Assembly: GCA_001600455.1 (NCBI GenBank)
Contig: BCKC01000002.1
Span: forward strand, 4,850,171 to 4,914,170
DNA: 64,000 bases
Direction: 5' to 3'
Origin: Endocalyx cinctus
Lineage: Eukaryota > Ascomycota > Sordariomycetes > Amphisphaeriales > Apiosporaceae
This document shows positions 34,060 to 46,315 of the stretch, piece by piece. The notes under the pieces were generated by a model that did no database searches, was not told the origin of the DNA, and saw only the letters and a program-made list of their open reading frames with translations. The position numbers and the translations under genes were made by a program. Every line of letters begins with the position of its first letter. Position 1 is the stretch's first letter.

Positions 34060-35751
34060 CTAGTCACCAAAGAGGCCATATTTGCGAACCTGAGAAAGAC
34101 GTTGCGTTGGTTCCAGCGGGGTTGGTTCGAGATGAGAGGAGCGGTCATTCACCGCATCATCAATCCCTGGTGTGCCGGGCTTTTGATTCGCTATCGTTGG
34201 CCTCACATTCATACCCGAAGGACGCTATCATATAACCATTATTACCCATGAAATTTCAATACAGACTAGAACGGTACTTACCGGAATTGCACTTGAATTC
34301 CATTCCAAGCGGGCGTTATCATCTTCCTCTTCCTCCGCGTCTTGAACGGGGTTCCAGACCTCGTCGTTATCGTCAGCAACAAAAAGCGATTCATCATCAA
34401 GAGAAGCCGGAGGTTGGTGTGGACGTTGAGATGATCGGGTGGCTGGTGGTCTTAAAGACGGCCTCAAAGAGGGTACAGGGTCTTGTCGGTGCGGTGTAGG
34501 CCGAGGAACAGGCGTGGGCGCGTGAGATGTGGCTCGGCTTTCGGCAGCATCAAGCTTTGGGCGTGCGGATGATTTTGTATTAGCTTGCGCTTTCTTGCCT
34601 TTGTTGCTTGGTACGTCACGCTCGCCAATCGTCATGAGTAAGAACTGGCATTTCACTCCATCGCCATCATATTTCAACTGCATAGGTCTGGATGATTGCG
34701 AATAGAGAGCGAAAATTTCGCTGTCAAAAGATGTAGCGTGTTGAACAATTGCTCTAAAGTCTTTCACATTAATGACAATATGATGATTTTCACCGGTGAC
34801 TTCAAATTTCTCGAACTCGTCTTGATTAATGGCAATCGAGGATTGGAGGGGCTTCTTCAAGACTTCTAGCAGCGATATCAGCACCAAACACATATCAAAT
34901 ACGGTTACGATGATTCTCACCGTCTTTCACGGCCTCGGTGAAGCAGTTGAAGTTAACAACTGCCTGCTGATCATCGGACTGAGAATGGATATCCAAATAA
35001 TCGATTCCTGGACCGAAAGAGTCTACGACTTCACGAAGGGTTTTTACTGCTATCGACCAACGATTTGTAGCTTGATCAGGATCAAACCGAGCATGTACCG
35101 GAGGGGTGACTTCGAATGGAAGACGGTATTTTGTCGTGATGCCTAGGAGATGTAAGTCACTAATACTCGTAGCTAATCTGAACACAAGAGGCTTACCATT
35201 TCGAAATATGACCTTGGCGATGAATCTACTCTTCTTATCCACCTCATCAACGATAGTTATTTCACATCTGTCAATAGTAGTATCCCGGTCTCTATCCTGA
35301 GAAGTATCCCCAGCCCGATGTCGAAAGATGGATATTAAAGCCTAGGGTGAGAAGAGCGTAAGAAGATGTGTGTAGAATGAGAAGAATGAAACCTACTCTA
35401 TTGTATAGCCTGCAAAAGAACTTTTCCCGATATTGGGCGACACCATCATAGTGATACCTGGAAAAGAAACGATTCGCGGCAAAGGAAAAGGAGGCGTAAC
35501 CGGACTTTGACAAATTGAGGGTTGATAATATCAACTTGGCATCACATTGTCAGTTATTTTGGATGATCAAGTCGAAACAGATCAAATCAAATGAGAAATA
35601 ATCAAGTGAGATATCATTGACGAAAGGAATACCGTACCCTATCTTCTCTCGCCTCCAGAGATACCTCTTCGCTGAATTTATTAAGGCAAGTCAAAGCCTC
35701 TCGAATGACAGATACGCCCTGTTCACTTAATATGAAGCGTAACACGGCCAT
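34060..35751 (-). CDS. rad9: RAD9-like subunit of the 9-1-1 checkpoint clamp
   Basis: RAD9 forms the 9-1-1 clamp with HUS1 and RAD1, loaded at DNA damage to activate ATR/Mec1 signalling. Exons 35751-35638, 35534-35397, 35341-35197, 35142-34921, 34865-34282 and 34224-34060 join in phase to 455 aa. The N-terminal PCNA-like fold has FILSEQGVSVIREALTCL, LNLSKSGYASFSF, FFSRYHYD and VVNFNCFTEAVKDGE. The C-terminal third is Pro/Ser/Arg-rich and acidic, a flexible tail with SQ/TQ-type sites (LEPTQRLSQVRKYGLFGD at the end), which fits checkpoint phosphorylation and TopBP1-type binding. An ACGCGT word lies about 360 bases upstream. Confidence 0.9.
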
Positions 35752-36615
35752 TTTCCTGATTTTGAATGTGTTTAAAATGGCATTTTATTATTTAAAATTA
35801 TCATTATTTTCCATCATTTTCTTTCGTTGTATTTCGAGTTCATACAACTACCTAGTTGGTAGGCACACAAAGAAAAAGGGTTATGGAGAACAAAATACCC
35901 ACTAAGATGCACCAAGTTATATATGCCATGTATAGTACTGTATATAAGTACCTAGCTGTACCATAATCGAATAAGTACTAACCTATCAGCTAGTAGCCTA
36001 GCAGCCTAACACTCTAACAGCCTAACAGCCTACCTAGGCAGCTAGGTACAGTACACTAGTACCTAACACTTAGTGGGTAGGTGTTCCAGATTAAGTGCGA
36101 GGATCTGAGACGCGTCCAAATCTACCGTGTCGCGGGGTAGCTACTACCAATGATAGGGGAAGATTCAAGAGATGCCTAAAGTGTACCTACTTTTACAGTA
36201 TGAGCTTCTAAAAATACAGTAGTCTGCTTTAATCAGGCCAATCATCACTCTTGTTTGACGTAATCTATCTACAAACTTTAAGTACCTACAATATTCTTAC
36301 ACCGATCAGAACCGACGTGTTTGATGGTTTTCTTAAATATATCAGAGTTAGAGTGTGTAAACATCTGGATACGTTCAGTCAACAAAGCTTTCACATTTTC
36401 TGATTGTTTAACTCCTCATCGTCAAAATATATTTAAAATTGTATATATAATCGATATATTATTTATACACTAATTACTTAAGTACTTAATATATATACGG
36501 TTTCGCATCGCGTACTTGTATAGTACAAGGACTGCCGCACTTCATCAACCCATAACTACATAGCTATCTAGCCTAGTAGCCAACAGATAAACCCCCCCCC
36601 CCCCAATCGTCATCC
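35752..36615. other. Divergent spacer with AGGTAC and AGCCTAACAG repeats
   Basis: This separates RAD9 from the F-box/LRR gene. Between about 35935 and 36080 lies a tangle of AGCCTAACAG, CCTAGGCAGCTAGG and AAGTACCTA words; ACTTAAGTACTTAA occurs near 36475-36490, and a run of 13 C lies at 36592-36604. No ORF is supported. Confidence 0.55.
36110..36115. promoter_or_regulatory. Candidate MCB element ACGCGT
   Basis: The palindrome ACGCGT is the binding site of the MBF G1/S transcription factor in yeasts and other fungi, which drives many DNA replication and repair genes. It lies about 360 bases upstream of rad9. A six-base word is weak evidence alone. Confidence 0.25.
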
Positions 36616-38363
36616 ATGAACTCATTAAGTCTTCCCCAGGAGATTCTCCTCTTAATATGCCAAGAGCTTGCTGATCGTCGCGACTTCAACACTTTGTTTT
36701 GTTGTTCTCTTGTTTGTAAAAGGCTAGCTGGCATCGCTTTAGAACAGCTCTATGGGTATGTGCTTTAGTAACCAGATTAGGAGATCTCTTCCCATAACGT
36801 TTTCTCTCCAACATAAAGGTGCTAACAGCTTTATACAGCATACGTGAATATCAAGATTCTTTCCCGGAAGGGACTTTAGAAGAAACCATGATGTGGCGTT
36901 CTGTTATCCTGTCGAGTACAGAACAGACTCTTTATCCTTATTGTGCCTATATTAGAGCACTCTCACTAGGTTCCCTTCAAGACTGTCTGGAAAGTGCCCG
37001 CACGAACGAAGCCATTCATACTATATTCTTTACCGGTGCCATGAAGGATCTGTATGTGGAACGATATGTTACGCGCTTGCCTTCAAAATCACGGGGAACG
37101 AGGCCAATCTTCCCTGCCCATGTCGACGAGACCGTAGCGAACTATGCCGATTCCATTACCAGCTACATCAAGAAAGTCGCAGACGCCACCGGCAAAGCTC
37201 CCGTTTTAAATCTTCTAGAAGGCTATTTCATTCCTCATGATGTTTTGCCCTCCTTCATCACCCGACTCGGCTCACTAACTTCGTTACGCCTTCGGGATGG
37301 TTCTGTCTTGGGAATCGAAGCTGCAGTTGCTATCTCCGAATACTGTCCCAACTTCTCTGAATTGGCTTTTTATTTTTATCAAAGTGGTTCGGCTGATGAG
37401 GATCTGGCCGATTTCTTCCGAACCCTTAAGCCAAATACTCTCCAAAGTTTTGAGGTTATCAGTGAAAATCATATCGACCAAAAATCTCTAACCGCCCTCA
37501 ACGCACACGCAAGCTCCCTCAAGGTTTTAAAGTTACAGACCCTCACCAGCAGCGCCATGATGAATCTGGATAAACTTTCTCAATGTACATCTCTAGAGAC
37601 TCTTATCATCGAGAATGATCCTTACCGTGCCGCATCCCTTGCTGCTTTCAGCGAAGGACTTTTAAAGGACATTTGTCGGTGGATTAAGAGTTGTAAATGC
37701 CTTCGGGATCTGACTTTTAATCACATTAAAGACGCTATACTCATAGTGAAAGACGTCTTAGATACCCCCATGCTATCTCTCGTATCTCTTCAGGTTAAGG
37801 CGTATGACTCGGCCTCTGAAGACGACGCTCATGCCGCATGGAGGTCAATCGGCCTGCAAAAAAATCTTGAATCTCTCACCCTTGGTCTAGAAGATAGTAC
37901 CATAGACGGACTGATACTCGCGAACAACCCGCTGCCGGATTCAATCTGTCAGCTCCGCAACCTTACCAGTTTAAATCTCATACAAGCATATGTCACCCTC
38001 GAAGAGATAAAACAGTTCGCAACGTCGTTACCCAACCTACACGAATTTAGTTTCAGTGGCGAGTTTTTAGACGACGCAGTACTCGAGCCCCTCGGCAGTT
38101 TCCCAGAGCTAAGAGTGCTTTCGATTAACGCTACGTCGGTCTTCAAATTTGACGGCCTACAGAAATTCGCAGAGAGTCTCGCTACGAGTGGTCATCAGGG
38201 CATTCGATTTGAGATATTGAACCAGTGGAGCGAGTGCAAATTAACGAAGGACGAGGAGCAGTGGCTGACGTCTTTTTTTAGAAAGAAGCTACAGGGTCGT
38301 ATCTCTATCACGTATACCGCTGAGCCAGGCGAGCTTCACGAAGACGATTTTGAGTCCGATTGA
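36616..38363 (+). CDS. F-box / leucine-rich-repeat-like protein
   Basis: Exons 36616-36755 and 36839-38363 join in phase to 554 aa. The acceptor at 36838 is chosen because the earlier AG at 36818 would shift the frame. Residues 5-47 (LPQEILLLICQEL, then FCCSLVCKRLAG) form an F-box. The remainder has irregular leucine-rich repeats (LTSLRLRDGSVLG, CTSLETLIIEN, CLRDLTFNHI, LRNLTSLNLIQAY, LRVLSINAT). Such proteins act as substrate adaptors of SCF ubiquitin ligases. The acidic end (EDDFESD) is noted. The substrate is unknown. Confidence 0.85.
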
Positions 38364-38717
38364 ACGCATAGAAGAGTTTCAATATATTGCCGTGGATCAT
38401 TTGTATGACTTATGCGCGTAGGTAAGAAAACTGCGACGGTGGTAGTAATGCTCTTAAGAGATTGCACTTACTAGGCGGGTGGGTCGAAAAGATGCTGGAT
38501 AGAGTCTTCGATGAATAGTACTAATTATTAATCTCGTGAATCAACCCCGTTCGTTTTCCCTCGCTTGTTGACCGTCTAAATCACCTCAATACCATGCGCG
38601 TCTTGTCAACTGAATACACATTAGACATACTTCATCTCATCATACAGAATATATGGCCGACTCAAGCCTGCACAGGTAAACTTCTGAACCCCTTTCGATA
38701 CATGTGCTTCACACCAT
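38364..38717. other. Convergent spacer
   Basis: It holds the 3' flanks of the F-box/LRR gene and of the small minus-strand gene. Nothing else is seen. Confidence 0.5.
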
Positions 38718-39125
38718 TCATTCTCTCCAACCGACACCTGTTCTTTGAACGCCATATGTAGCACCGGGTGTTCCCATGAACCCTACTGACGATCTTGGCA
38801 CTCTTTCTCGTTCGCGGTCCCCGTTCATCTCTCCGTTCTCGTAAGTCCAATCAATACTAATACGGCCCTCATCTGTAGCTTCCTCTCCGTAGCCGTGGCT
38901 ATTACGACACTCCCATCCACACCATCGACCCGTATTCATGATATATATGTTCTGTTCCGAGGGGAGACATTCGTCGGGCCAGGAGAAAGGCAGGGTAGAG
39001 GTGTCCCACGGCTCGGTTGCCGAGTTGATCCGCGACAGCTGTTCCAGCACATAAACGCAGGACGGTCCTGCTACGAGGACAGGAGAGTGCGAACACAGCG
39101 GGATTAGGAGGAAGTAGGTACACAT
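38718..39125 (-). CDS. Small conserved-looking protein, 135 aa
   Basis: The single-exon frame begins MCTYFLLIPLCSHS. An upstream in-frame start exists at 39212, but the inner one resembles short fungal proteins that start MCTYxxxxxxC. The first 75 residues carry six cysteines, including the closing CGWEC, and could bind zinc or form disulfides. There is no clear signal peptide. The last 60 residues are low in complexity and charged, so an unseen intron there is possible. The function is unknown. Confidence 0.5.
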   Translation of the reverse strand: MCTYFLLIPLCSHSPVLVAGPSCVYVLEQLSRINSATEPWDTSTLPFSWPDECLPSEQNIYIMNTGRWCGWECRNSHGYGEEATDEGRISIDWTYENGEMNGDRERERVPRSSVGFMGTPGATYGVQRTGVGWRE

Positions 39126-41748
39126 TTTCGTTTTTATTTTAGCCGTTTCCTTTCGTGGGAAAGTTCTAGGTAACTCAAGATGTGCGTTAGTATCGTAATA
39201 ACAGCATGGCAATTAGTAGATAATATTTTGAATAGGAGATATTGTCTAGATACCTTTTACGGTACTTCCGTTTCTCTCTCTCTCCCTTCTCACCGTATCT
39301 GCTTCTCGATCGATATTGGGCTCCACGACACTTACTTTACTTTAGTTCATGCTGTGTAAAGGCGTGCGTGCCTTCACTAGAGCTTCGTTGACGTCGTTCC
39401 TCTCCGTGGCGTATAAAGTATACTCCCTAACCCTATAATATGCCGCTGTATCTCGCGTTAGAGAGAGTACATATCTTCAGAATCCAAGAATCGAAAAGTT
39501 GCACCCACTTTCAGCAAGAATTGTGTACGTACCTTATAAAAATTAGCGTGTGGATGGAGTGTAGGAAAATCAATGAATGAAAATAAATTATCCCATTTAT
39601 CGTAATCGGCCCCCCTCTCCCAACAACAAGTTCTTTCATTTACATAAGTTTGGCTACCTGGTCAGGATTTAGGACGTACCTCTATAATGTTCTACTGGTA
39701 CTGTTTTCCGTTAATTTTCTGAGGTTGTGGTGATACTGCCTCGCCTTCTCTTTTCTGCACCTTTCTAGTTTTCCATATAATCGAATTTGAAAGAAAACAT
39801 CCGGGCTTTCCATCTTTATATACGCAAACTCATTCACGAAAAAAAGTTTCGTATGGTAATCACCCCCATATACGTAGGAGTATGCCTAATTTTGTGTGTT
39901 TACATATGCCGACGATGGCGGAAGTACCTGTCCAAACGTATATTGACGAGGGAAACATACCTGCACCCAAATTCTCACCTTATAGCAAAACAAAAACACT
40001 CTATCAATCGGTGAAATCGAATGAGGAATACCGTCTTATTAATGGATTTAACTAGGATAATTATGTTAGGTATCGAAGGAAAACAAGAAATGGGCAGAGT
40101 TTCCGTGATTGTCTTCTCTCGGGCTCAGCAGCCCACGCTTTTCACCTCCTGATCAAACCCAAATGAGTACTTTAAATATGAAGAGTCTCAGGAAACATAA
40201 TGTTTGGATAACCAGCGTGTTCGTAGAAAGCTTGCTGGGGATTATGAGCGCTACATGTCCTATGCTTCTTGAGAAAGACGCCCGAGACGTAAATTATGAA
40301 TAATGGTAGTGCTTCGTGACTGCCATCTTCCAAATATATCAAAACTGCGTGATGCGAAGAACTTACCTCATCAATATCGTGGTCTTAAACCTGCCTCTAT
40401 ACCTACAACACTTAGGATTCATGGATGTCAGTGGTGTGCAAGCTTCTACCACTTCCTCTCCTTTTGACTACGTCTGTATCAGTTGGTTTGCTTCAAGCAA
40501 AGGGGGTATCCTTTTCGGCTATCGTGTCAAGCAACACCTCTATTATATGCAGATTTAGGTAATTAGCGGTATATTTCCTGGTGTTTGGTAGCCGTTGAAT
40601 GCTACTGGGGAACCAAACTAAAACTCTTCCCAAATATGCGCCTTCCATTCATCAAGCTGGAGAGATGATAGATTTAGAACATAGAAATGTGCGCTTATAT
40701 ATCATCTCAAGTCCCGCTAATAGGCTCTGAAAACGTGTCTCTCATCATTCCTATTATCCTTTTCTCTCGATTCTTTCCTAGTCATGCCAACTGCTCATCA
40801 CGAAAGTGAGAGCTGTTTAACTCGGCATGGTAAGATCTATAGCGTGGCTTTCGTTGCGCACGTCATGGTGTTACTAGATACTGAGATGAAATAGAAATGA
40901 GTAGAGATGAATCTCTTCATTACTAAATAAAGCGCGCGGGGGAGGAGAAAAAAAGGGCAAATCTACTGGATAATTGGTCAAATCATTATACGAACATCCA
41001 GTAAACCCCTACTACCGCTTCGTCTCATCATCTACATTTCTTCCCATCACTGCCTATGGTATCCGATAACTTTTCATTGATTCAACAAGAATGTACGACA
41101 TGATCGCGCCGTCATGACTGTTGAATGACGGAAACACCGGATAGATTTCCCTAAACTCATATGGAGTCTGATATTTCGAAAGGAAAACATATTCGACAGG
41201 CTGTTTGTGTACAAAGGAAATCTAATTGTGTACGGTTTGTAGGATGACTCCCCTGACTAAGTTTTAACCACCCTTTACTTGCATTTCAAAGAACACCCCT
41301 TAGCCGTTCCCGTCTTCCCGGGAGCTGGCATGCGCGACGGTAATACGCAGATAGGGCAGACAAGGAGGTGGGAAAAGCTTATGCAGTGTAGCGTTAGGAG
41401 CGCAATTATATGCAGATAGCACCCACCTTTATTGGGCGTACGGTGCGTGTTACAAGGAAGGGAGGCAGCACGATCGCCTGCGAAAGGCAACTCAAGACCC
41501 GGTTGTTCGGGTTTGGTACTTTATTTGATATTTGTGCATTCCCGCTCTTTTATGTCTCGTTTCTAAAGAGAGTAGGCGTCTATTATTTCCTTCGCTAAAC
41601 CTAACTAAATTCTCATGTGAGAGGTTTCCTAGGCCAACATTTGGGCTTGTGCCAGATAATGCTCTAATAGAGATGGTGAATAAAACCTAATGCCGTAAAG
41701 CCCTAATCACGGTAAAATAACCAAGAAACTCGCTCGATCACGAGATCG
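39126..41748. other. Large intergenic region
   Basis: It is 2.6 kb without a supported gene. Short ORFs at 39787-40558 and 41275-41598 show no domain and conflict between strands. The composition is patchy AT-rich. It may hold long untranslated regions or non-coding RNA, which I cannot show from sequence. Confidence 0.45.
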
Positions 41749-43698
41749 CTACATAAATGAGTGAACAATATTCTCATCAACCCTATCATGCTCCATCGCC
41801 TCATGTGCAGTCCAGTGATCTTCCTGTGCCTGAAATTCAGGAGAGCTCCCCATTGTTGTTCCATCACTCAACATACCAGTCTTTGAATTAGATTCCATCT
41901 TCTGGTTGAGCTCTTTCGTGACCGAATCCACGTCGACGTTCAGGAAATCTCTCAAAAACTTCCCTACATCGGTGTTTTCGACGTTTCCACGAATAACATC
42001 AGCGGCTGGACCGCCTGAACTGTAGATGTTCACGTCTACGGCCGAGTGGCCATGAGTGCTCCAGCCAATTTGTGCTCGCACACTGATCATATTCGCAAAA
42101 GAGGGTTGTGCTAGGTCGGGGTAAAGCGCAATTCTGGTAAGTTCTTCCTCGGTAGCATCTGAAATACCAAGACCGGGGACCACGAGCTCGTCATTAATAT
42201 ACTTCTTCAGCTTCTCAATCGAGTGGTCTTTAGATGATGCTTCGGCCAAGTATTTTTGTAGGCGACGTGCCAGGTGTTCTGAAGATGCTGTAGCATTAGC
42301 TAGCACCGCAGGATACCATAAGTATTGCGGATAATCGGCATTAACCTCTGAGGTTAGTCGTTAGCATCACATAAATTATAGAAAATGGGATGAATCATCA
42401 AACTTACGACGGGCTACAGCTAGACCACCAGTTTCATGGTCACTCGTCGCAACCAAAACACCGTCAGTCTTGCTTTCCTCCAGGAAATCAAGCACGGCTG
42501 TGAAAGTCTTGTCGTATTCGAGTACTTCCCTAACTTGGGCTGCTGGATCGTTGCCATGTCCAGCGTGGTCAATACGGCTGCCCTCGATCATTAGGAAAAA
42601 TCCTTTGTCGTTATTTTCTGTAGCCTTCTCGAGCGCCCTTAGGGCAGTCTTTGCCATCTCACTCAAACTTGGATATATGTCGTTCATGTTACGTCGGTCT
42701 AGTTCAAAAGGAATATCCGTGTCGGCGAAGAGTCCTAACATTGGCAAGGGGACTTCTTTCTTTCCCTCCCAGAACTCATCGAAGCCGGCCCTGTCACTCA
42801 TATAATTCCAGCCATAGTCATTCTTGGCCATTTCTACCACGTCGATGGTATCAGCGCGGCACCCGCCTTCAGTGCCATTAGGGAGGAAGTGACATCGTCC
42901 TCCTCCAAACATTAGGTCAACTACACGGTCTAGAGGACCGTGCCCAATTTCCTGAAGGGCAATCTCGTCCATCTGCGAACGATAATCAACGTGGCTCGCA
43001 AAACAGGCAGGGGTGGCGTCGGTCAGATCCGTCGTAACGACTAATCCGGTTGTATATCCAGCTTTCTTAGCAGCCTCTAACACTGTTCCACAAGGTGTCG
43101 AGTCAGGCAACATAGAGATGGCACCATTGTAACTCTTTCTCCCACAACTGAAGGCAGTCGCTCCAGCTGCACTGTCGGTGACCAAAGACGAACTACTCCT
43201 TGTTCGACTGCTTCCCCAAAAGTGCTTGTCGAGTGTTAATGTATCGCCGTATTCGAGCCCTTCAGTATATTGCCGAAAGCTACGGGTGAGGGAGAGCGAA
43301 GCGGGGCCCATTCCATCAGAGACCATGAATACCAGATTACGCTTCCCTGACGGTTTCTTGAAAGAGGTTTGTTGGTTATGCGATAGCCATACCGCTAGAA
43401 TAAGGACCGCGGCTGTGGCTAACAGAGCCCAAGCGAAAAGAAGAGCTTCACGTAGGCTAGCGTGCCAGGACCGACCGGATTGTGTCGCAGCTGACGACCC
43501 ACGAAGCGCATCTTCTTCGGAATCGGATACGCGATCGGAGGCCGTAGACCGGCGGCGTGCGTCAGAAAGAAGAGGAGTGGTCGCGTCAGACTAATACGAG
43601 TAAATAGATTTTCTATTAGCATAAAATAATAAACACTTAGTGATGAAGGATGATGGATAAACAAACAAATAAGCATTTGAATCGCGTGTACTTACCAT
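41749..43698 (-). CDS. PHO8: Vacuolar alkaline phosphatase
   Basis: It hydrolyses phosphomonoesters in the vacuole lumen. Exons 43698-43696 (only the ATG), 43590-42408 and 42347-41749 give 594 aa in phase. The order is a type II membrane layout: a short Ser/Asp-rich cytosolic tail, a transmembrane segment (ALLFAWALLATAAVLILAVW, about residues 57-76), then the catalytic domain. LVFMVSDGMG holds the metal-binding Asp. VTDSAAGATAFSCG holds the serine nucleophile. IEGSRIDHAGHGND and TSDHETGGLAVA give the other metal ligands. The first intron directly follows the start codon (GTAAGT at 43695). Without it no upstream ATG in frame with the membrane anchor is found. No CACGTG Pho4 site was seen in the 450 bases upstream. 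Confidence 0.92.
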
Positions 43699-44151
43699 AT
43701 TGACACAGGATCACCGAGAAAGACGAAAGGAGAAAAGGAAAAGCGAGAGACAGAGACAAGAGACAGATACCAGAAGAACAATAAAGCTCCTGAAATATCT
43801 ATCTCGTCCTAATAAATGTAATAATTAAATCCTTAGGTTACCGTTCATCTGAGATGTCCTATGGTATCCCTACTGTCTTATTGTATGTAGTGTAAAGGTA
43901 AATACTGAATATGAAGGTTCAACCCGTTGACCTGCTAAAGCAACTAATAAATTAAGGGTCTCTGTAACTAGAAAGCACTAACCGAACTGCCCCTGTGACC
44001 CCAAGCTTATCTAACGTCATGCGGGCATCAGTAAATACGTCATGTGTTACACGTAATAGTTACGTTAAATAAATATACTGTTTAGAAACATCCATGGATA
44101 TACTCATTTAATCAAGTCCACTATTCCTACACAGTAAGTTTCAGAATCATA
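43699..44151. other. Spacer upstream of PHO8
   Basis: This holds the PHO8 promoter and 5' leader and the 3' flank of the monooxygenase gene. No ORF is supported. Confidence 0.5.
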
Positions 44152-45300
44152 TCATCCTGAACCATTGACTTTCTCTCGCTTAGACAACTCCGCCCGCACC
44201 CTTGGTAAGATGTGTCTTCCGTAATCGATAGCATCGTTGAGGTTATCGTAACCACGGATGGAAATGAGTTCACATCCGAGGTCGACATAATCCAATATGG
44301 ACTCAGCAACGGTTTGCCAAGAACCTACGAGCGCCGTGGACGCACCACGGGCGTTCGTTGCCGTCACCGTCGGGTACCAAAGCGCCCGGTCGTGCACTTC
44401 GCCCTTTGCCGCGAGTTCGAGCAAGCGTTGTGAACCCACGTTTTGAGGAGCGGGGGGTTGCGTTGTAGTTGTACCATTAGTAGCGGCTGCATCATTTTGC
44501 TTGCCGTTTGCGACTATCGCTGGTTTTTGATTTGACTTCAGTGCGTCGAGCGTGCTATGAGCCTTCGCCCACGCGAGGTCGTCAGTCTCCGCCACGATAG
44601 GCCGGAATGTTACCCAGACCTTCGGACGATCGGAGGCTGGTCTACCCGCTTTTTCGGCCTCGGCGAAGACCCGGTCCATCTGTTCTTTGGTTTCCTTTAG
44701 TGGCTCTCCCCAGAGGCCAAAGATATCGGCGAGGGAGCCACCGATGCGGTAAGCAGCGTCAGACGAACCACCCACCGAGACAGGGATGGATGTCTTGCCT
44801 TGTGCCGGACGCACGCCGTTACTGAACTGCTTGAACTGGTAGTACTTGCTGTCCCAGTCGAACGGATCTGGCGACGCCCACGCCCGTCGTAGGATCTTTA
44901 TATAGTCCTCGAGTCTCCCATATCGGTCCTCTTTGTCTAGAAAATCTCCCTCTCGTGCCTGGTCAGCATCGCTGCCACCCGCAATGAAATGCACCACCGC
45001 GCGGCCCGAGCTGAGTTGGTCTAGCGTCGCCAGCGCCTTGGCCGCGACTGTCGGGTACATCGTATTGGGACGCAGCGCGATTATTATCTTGAGTTGCTTC
45101 GTGACCGCCGCGATGGTCGCTCCAACAGTGAAAGGGTCATAGTAAGAAGAACTATAAGGCAAAAGCGTGTAATTAAAGCCGTAATCATCCAGGTTCTTAG
45201 CATACCGGACGAGGTAGGCTGGATCAATGGATTCGCTAGGGAGTGGGTTGATTTCCGTTGACGCGTTAGGAAATGTCAGGCTGATGAATTCGGTAGGCAT
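44152..45300 (-). CDS. Alkanesulfonate monooxygenase-like (SsuD, luciferase-like flavin enzyme)
   Basis: The single exon encodes 382 aa, the length of bacterial SsuD. SsuD splits C1-C14 alkanesulfonates to aldehyde and sulfite with reduced FMN. LVRYAKNLDDYGFNYTLLPY, LKIIIALRPNTMYPTVAAK, LDQLSSGRAVVHFIAGG, DRYGRLEDYIKIL, IPVSVGGSSDAAYRIGG and the end STALVGSWQTVAESIL, LGCELISIRGY follow the bacterial order. Between about residues 252 and 288 lies an Asn/Ala/Thr/Pro-rich insert at the place of the mobile active-site loop of SsuD. A role in sulfur scavenging is inferred. The gene is intronless and GC-rich compared with its flanks. Confidence 0.88.
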   Translation of the reverse strand: MPTEFISLTFPNASTEINPLPSESIDPAYLVRYAKNLDDYGFNYTLLPYSSSYYDPFTVGATIAAVTKQLKIIIALRPNTMYPTVAAKALATLDQLSSGRAVVHFIAGGSDADQAREGDFLDKEDRYGRLEDYIKILRRAWASPDPFDWDSKYYQFKQFSNGVRPAQGKTSIPVSVGGSSDAAYRIGGSLADIFGLWGEPLKETKEQMDRVFAEAEKAGRPASDRPKVWVTFRPIVAETDDLAWAKAHSTLDALKSNQKPAIVANGKQNDAAATNGTTTTQPPAPQNVGSQRLLELAAKGEVHDRALWYPTVTATNARGASTALVGSWQTVAESILDYVDLGCELISIRGYDNLNDAIDYGRHILPRVRAELSKREKVNGSG

Positions 45301-45938
45301 TTTTATATCAGTTTTCGATTTTAATTGTCGAGCTTCTATTATTACTGCTTCTTAGCTAATATTGGGTTTACAGTTAATTTATCAATAATAAAGGACGCTC
45401 GAAGAATTATTTCATAGATAATATGGTTTATTCATATATCAATTCGTGTGTGAGCCCCCCGCCAGCTCCCCGCCAACAGAAGTGACGACAAATGCCCGAG
45501 TATCACGCAATCCACACAAACCCAGTCTCGGCCCAATTATTGCTTCATCATTCGCCGGCTCGCACTGATCATGCGACGACAAGATGTCGCCATTCAACAG
45601 TCTTTCCCAGTCAATTACGAGACACAAGAGGTTATGTGGAACTGCTAATACATAGCTTATAAATCCACCTACACAGACCCCAGTTGACGATCGATGGCAT
45701 CAGTATGAGGAGTAGCACAATTCCTTATCATAACAAGAATAACATTTGAATATTTACTAATTGTCAAATGTAGTAAAAATTCACATTGTCGAGGCTAATT
45801 GAATTTCACATGCCAGGCCATCTTATCCCTGTGAGTGTGAGACTCTGCTGGAGAGGGCTGTTGAGTTCAGGAGAAGTGGACTGGCTTAACTTCAGTTGCC
45901 ATGCAGAGGCTATAAACAGAACTGAAGTGCCTTTTTTG

Positions 45939-45939
45939 A

Positions 45940-45975
<36 letters not shown>
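45939..45975. repeat. (ATT)n microsatellite
   Basis: About twelve tandem ATT triplets are seen. Confidence 0.9.
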
Positions 45976-45976
<1 letters not shown>

Positions 45977-46151
45977 ACTATTCATATATGAACGATTTCC
46001 ACTCCGCTTCAAGTATATTACGTGTTTCTCTCTTGTGATTCCTTTGACGATGATGTATACACCAATTTAATGATAAGATACTGCTAGCCGCTAATAAGAG
46101 ACCTGAGTAGCAAGGTGCGGGACAGAAGAAATACCGAGGAGGTGGCTGCTT

Positions 46152-46168
46152 CCCCCCCCCCCCCCCCC
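46152..46168. repeat. Poly-C run
   Basis: A homopolymer of about 17 C residues; its length is prone to assembly error. Confidence 0.9.
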
Positions 46169-46315
46169 TTTCTTCATCTACACCCACGTGGCAAGGTAAT
46201 TGAACTATATCACGACAACTAAGGTAGCTTCATTTTCTTGTCTTCTTCTTTCTATAAACATGGAGTTATGATCTTCATGATCAATGTTTTCTGTCCGGCG
46301 ATCCTCGCGCCCATC

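Larger units (their letters stand above)
45301..46315. other. Intergenic region with microsatellites
   Basis: It holds an ATT repeat, a poly-C run and short ORFs without meaning. No gene is supported. Confidence 0.5.

Noticed and set aside
39787..40558. A 75-residue ORF with a membrane-like segment and nearby small ORFs
   Set aside because: The first has no ATG start and none show a family. They are not supported as genes.
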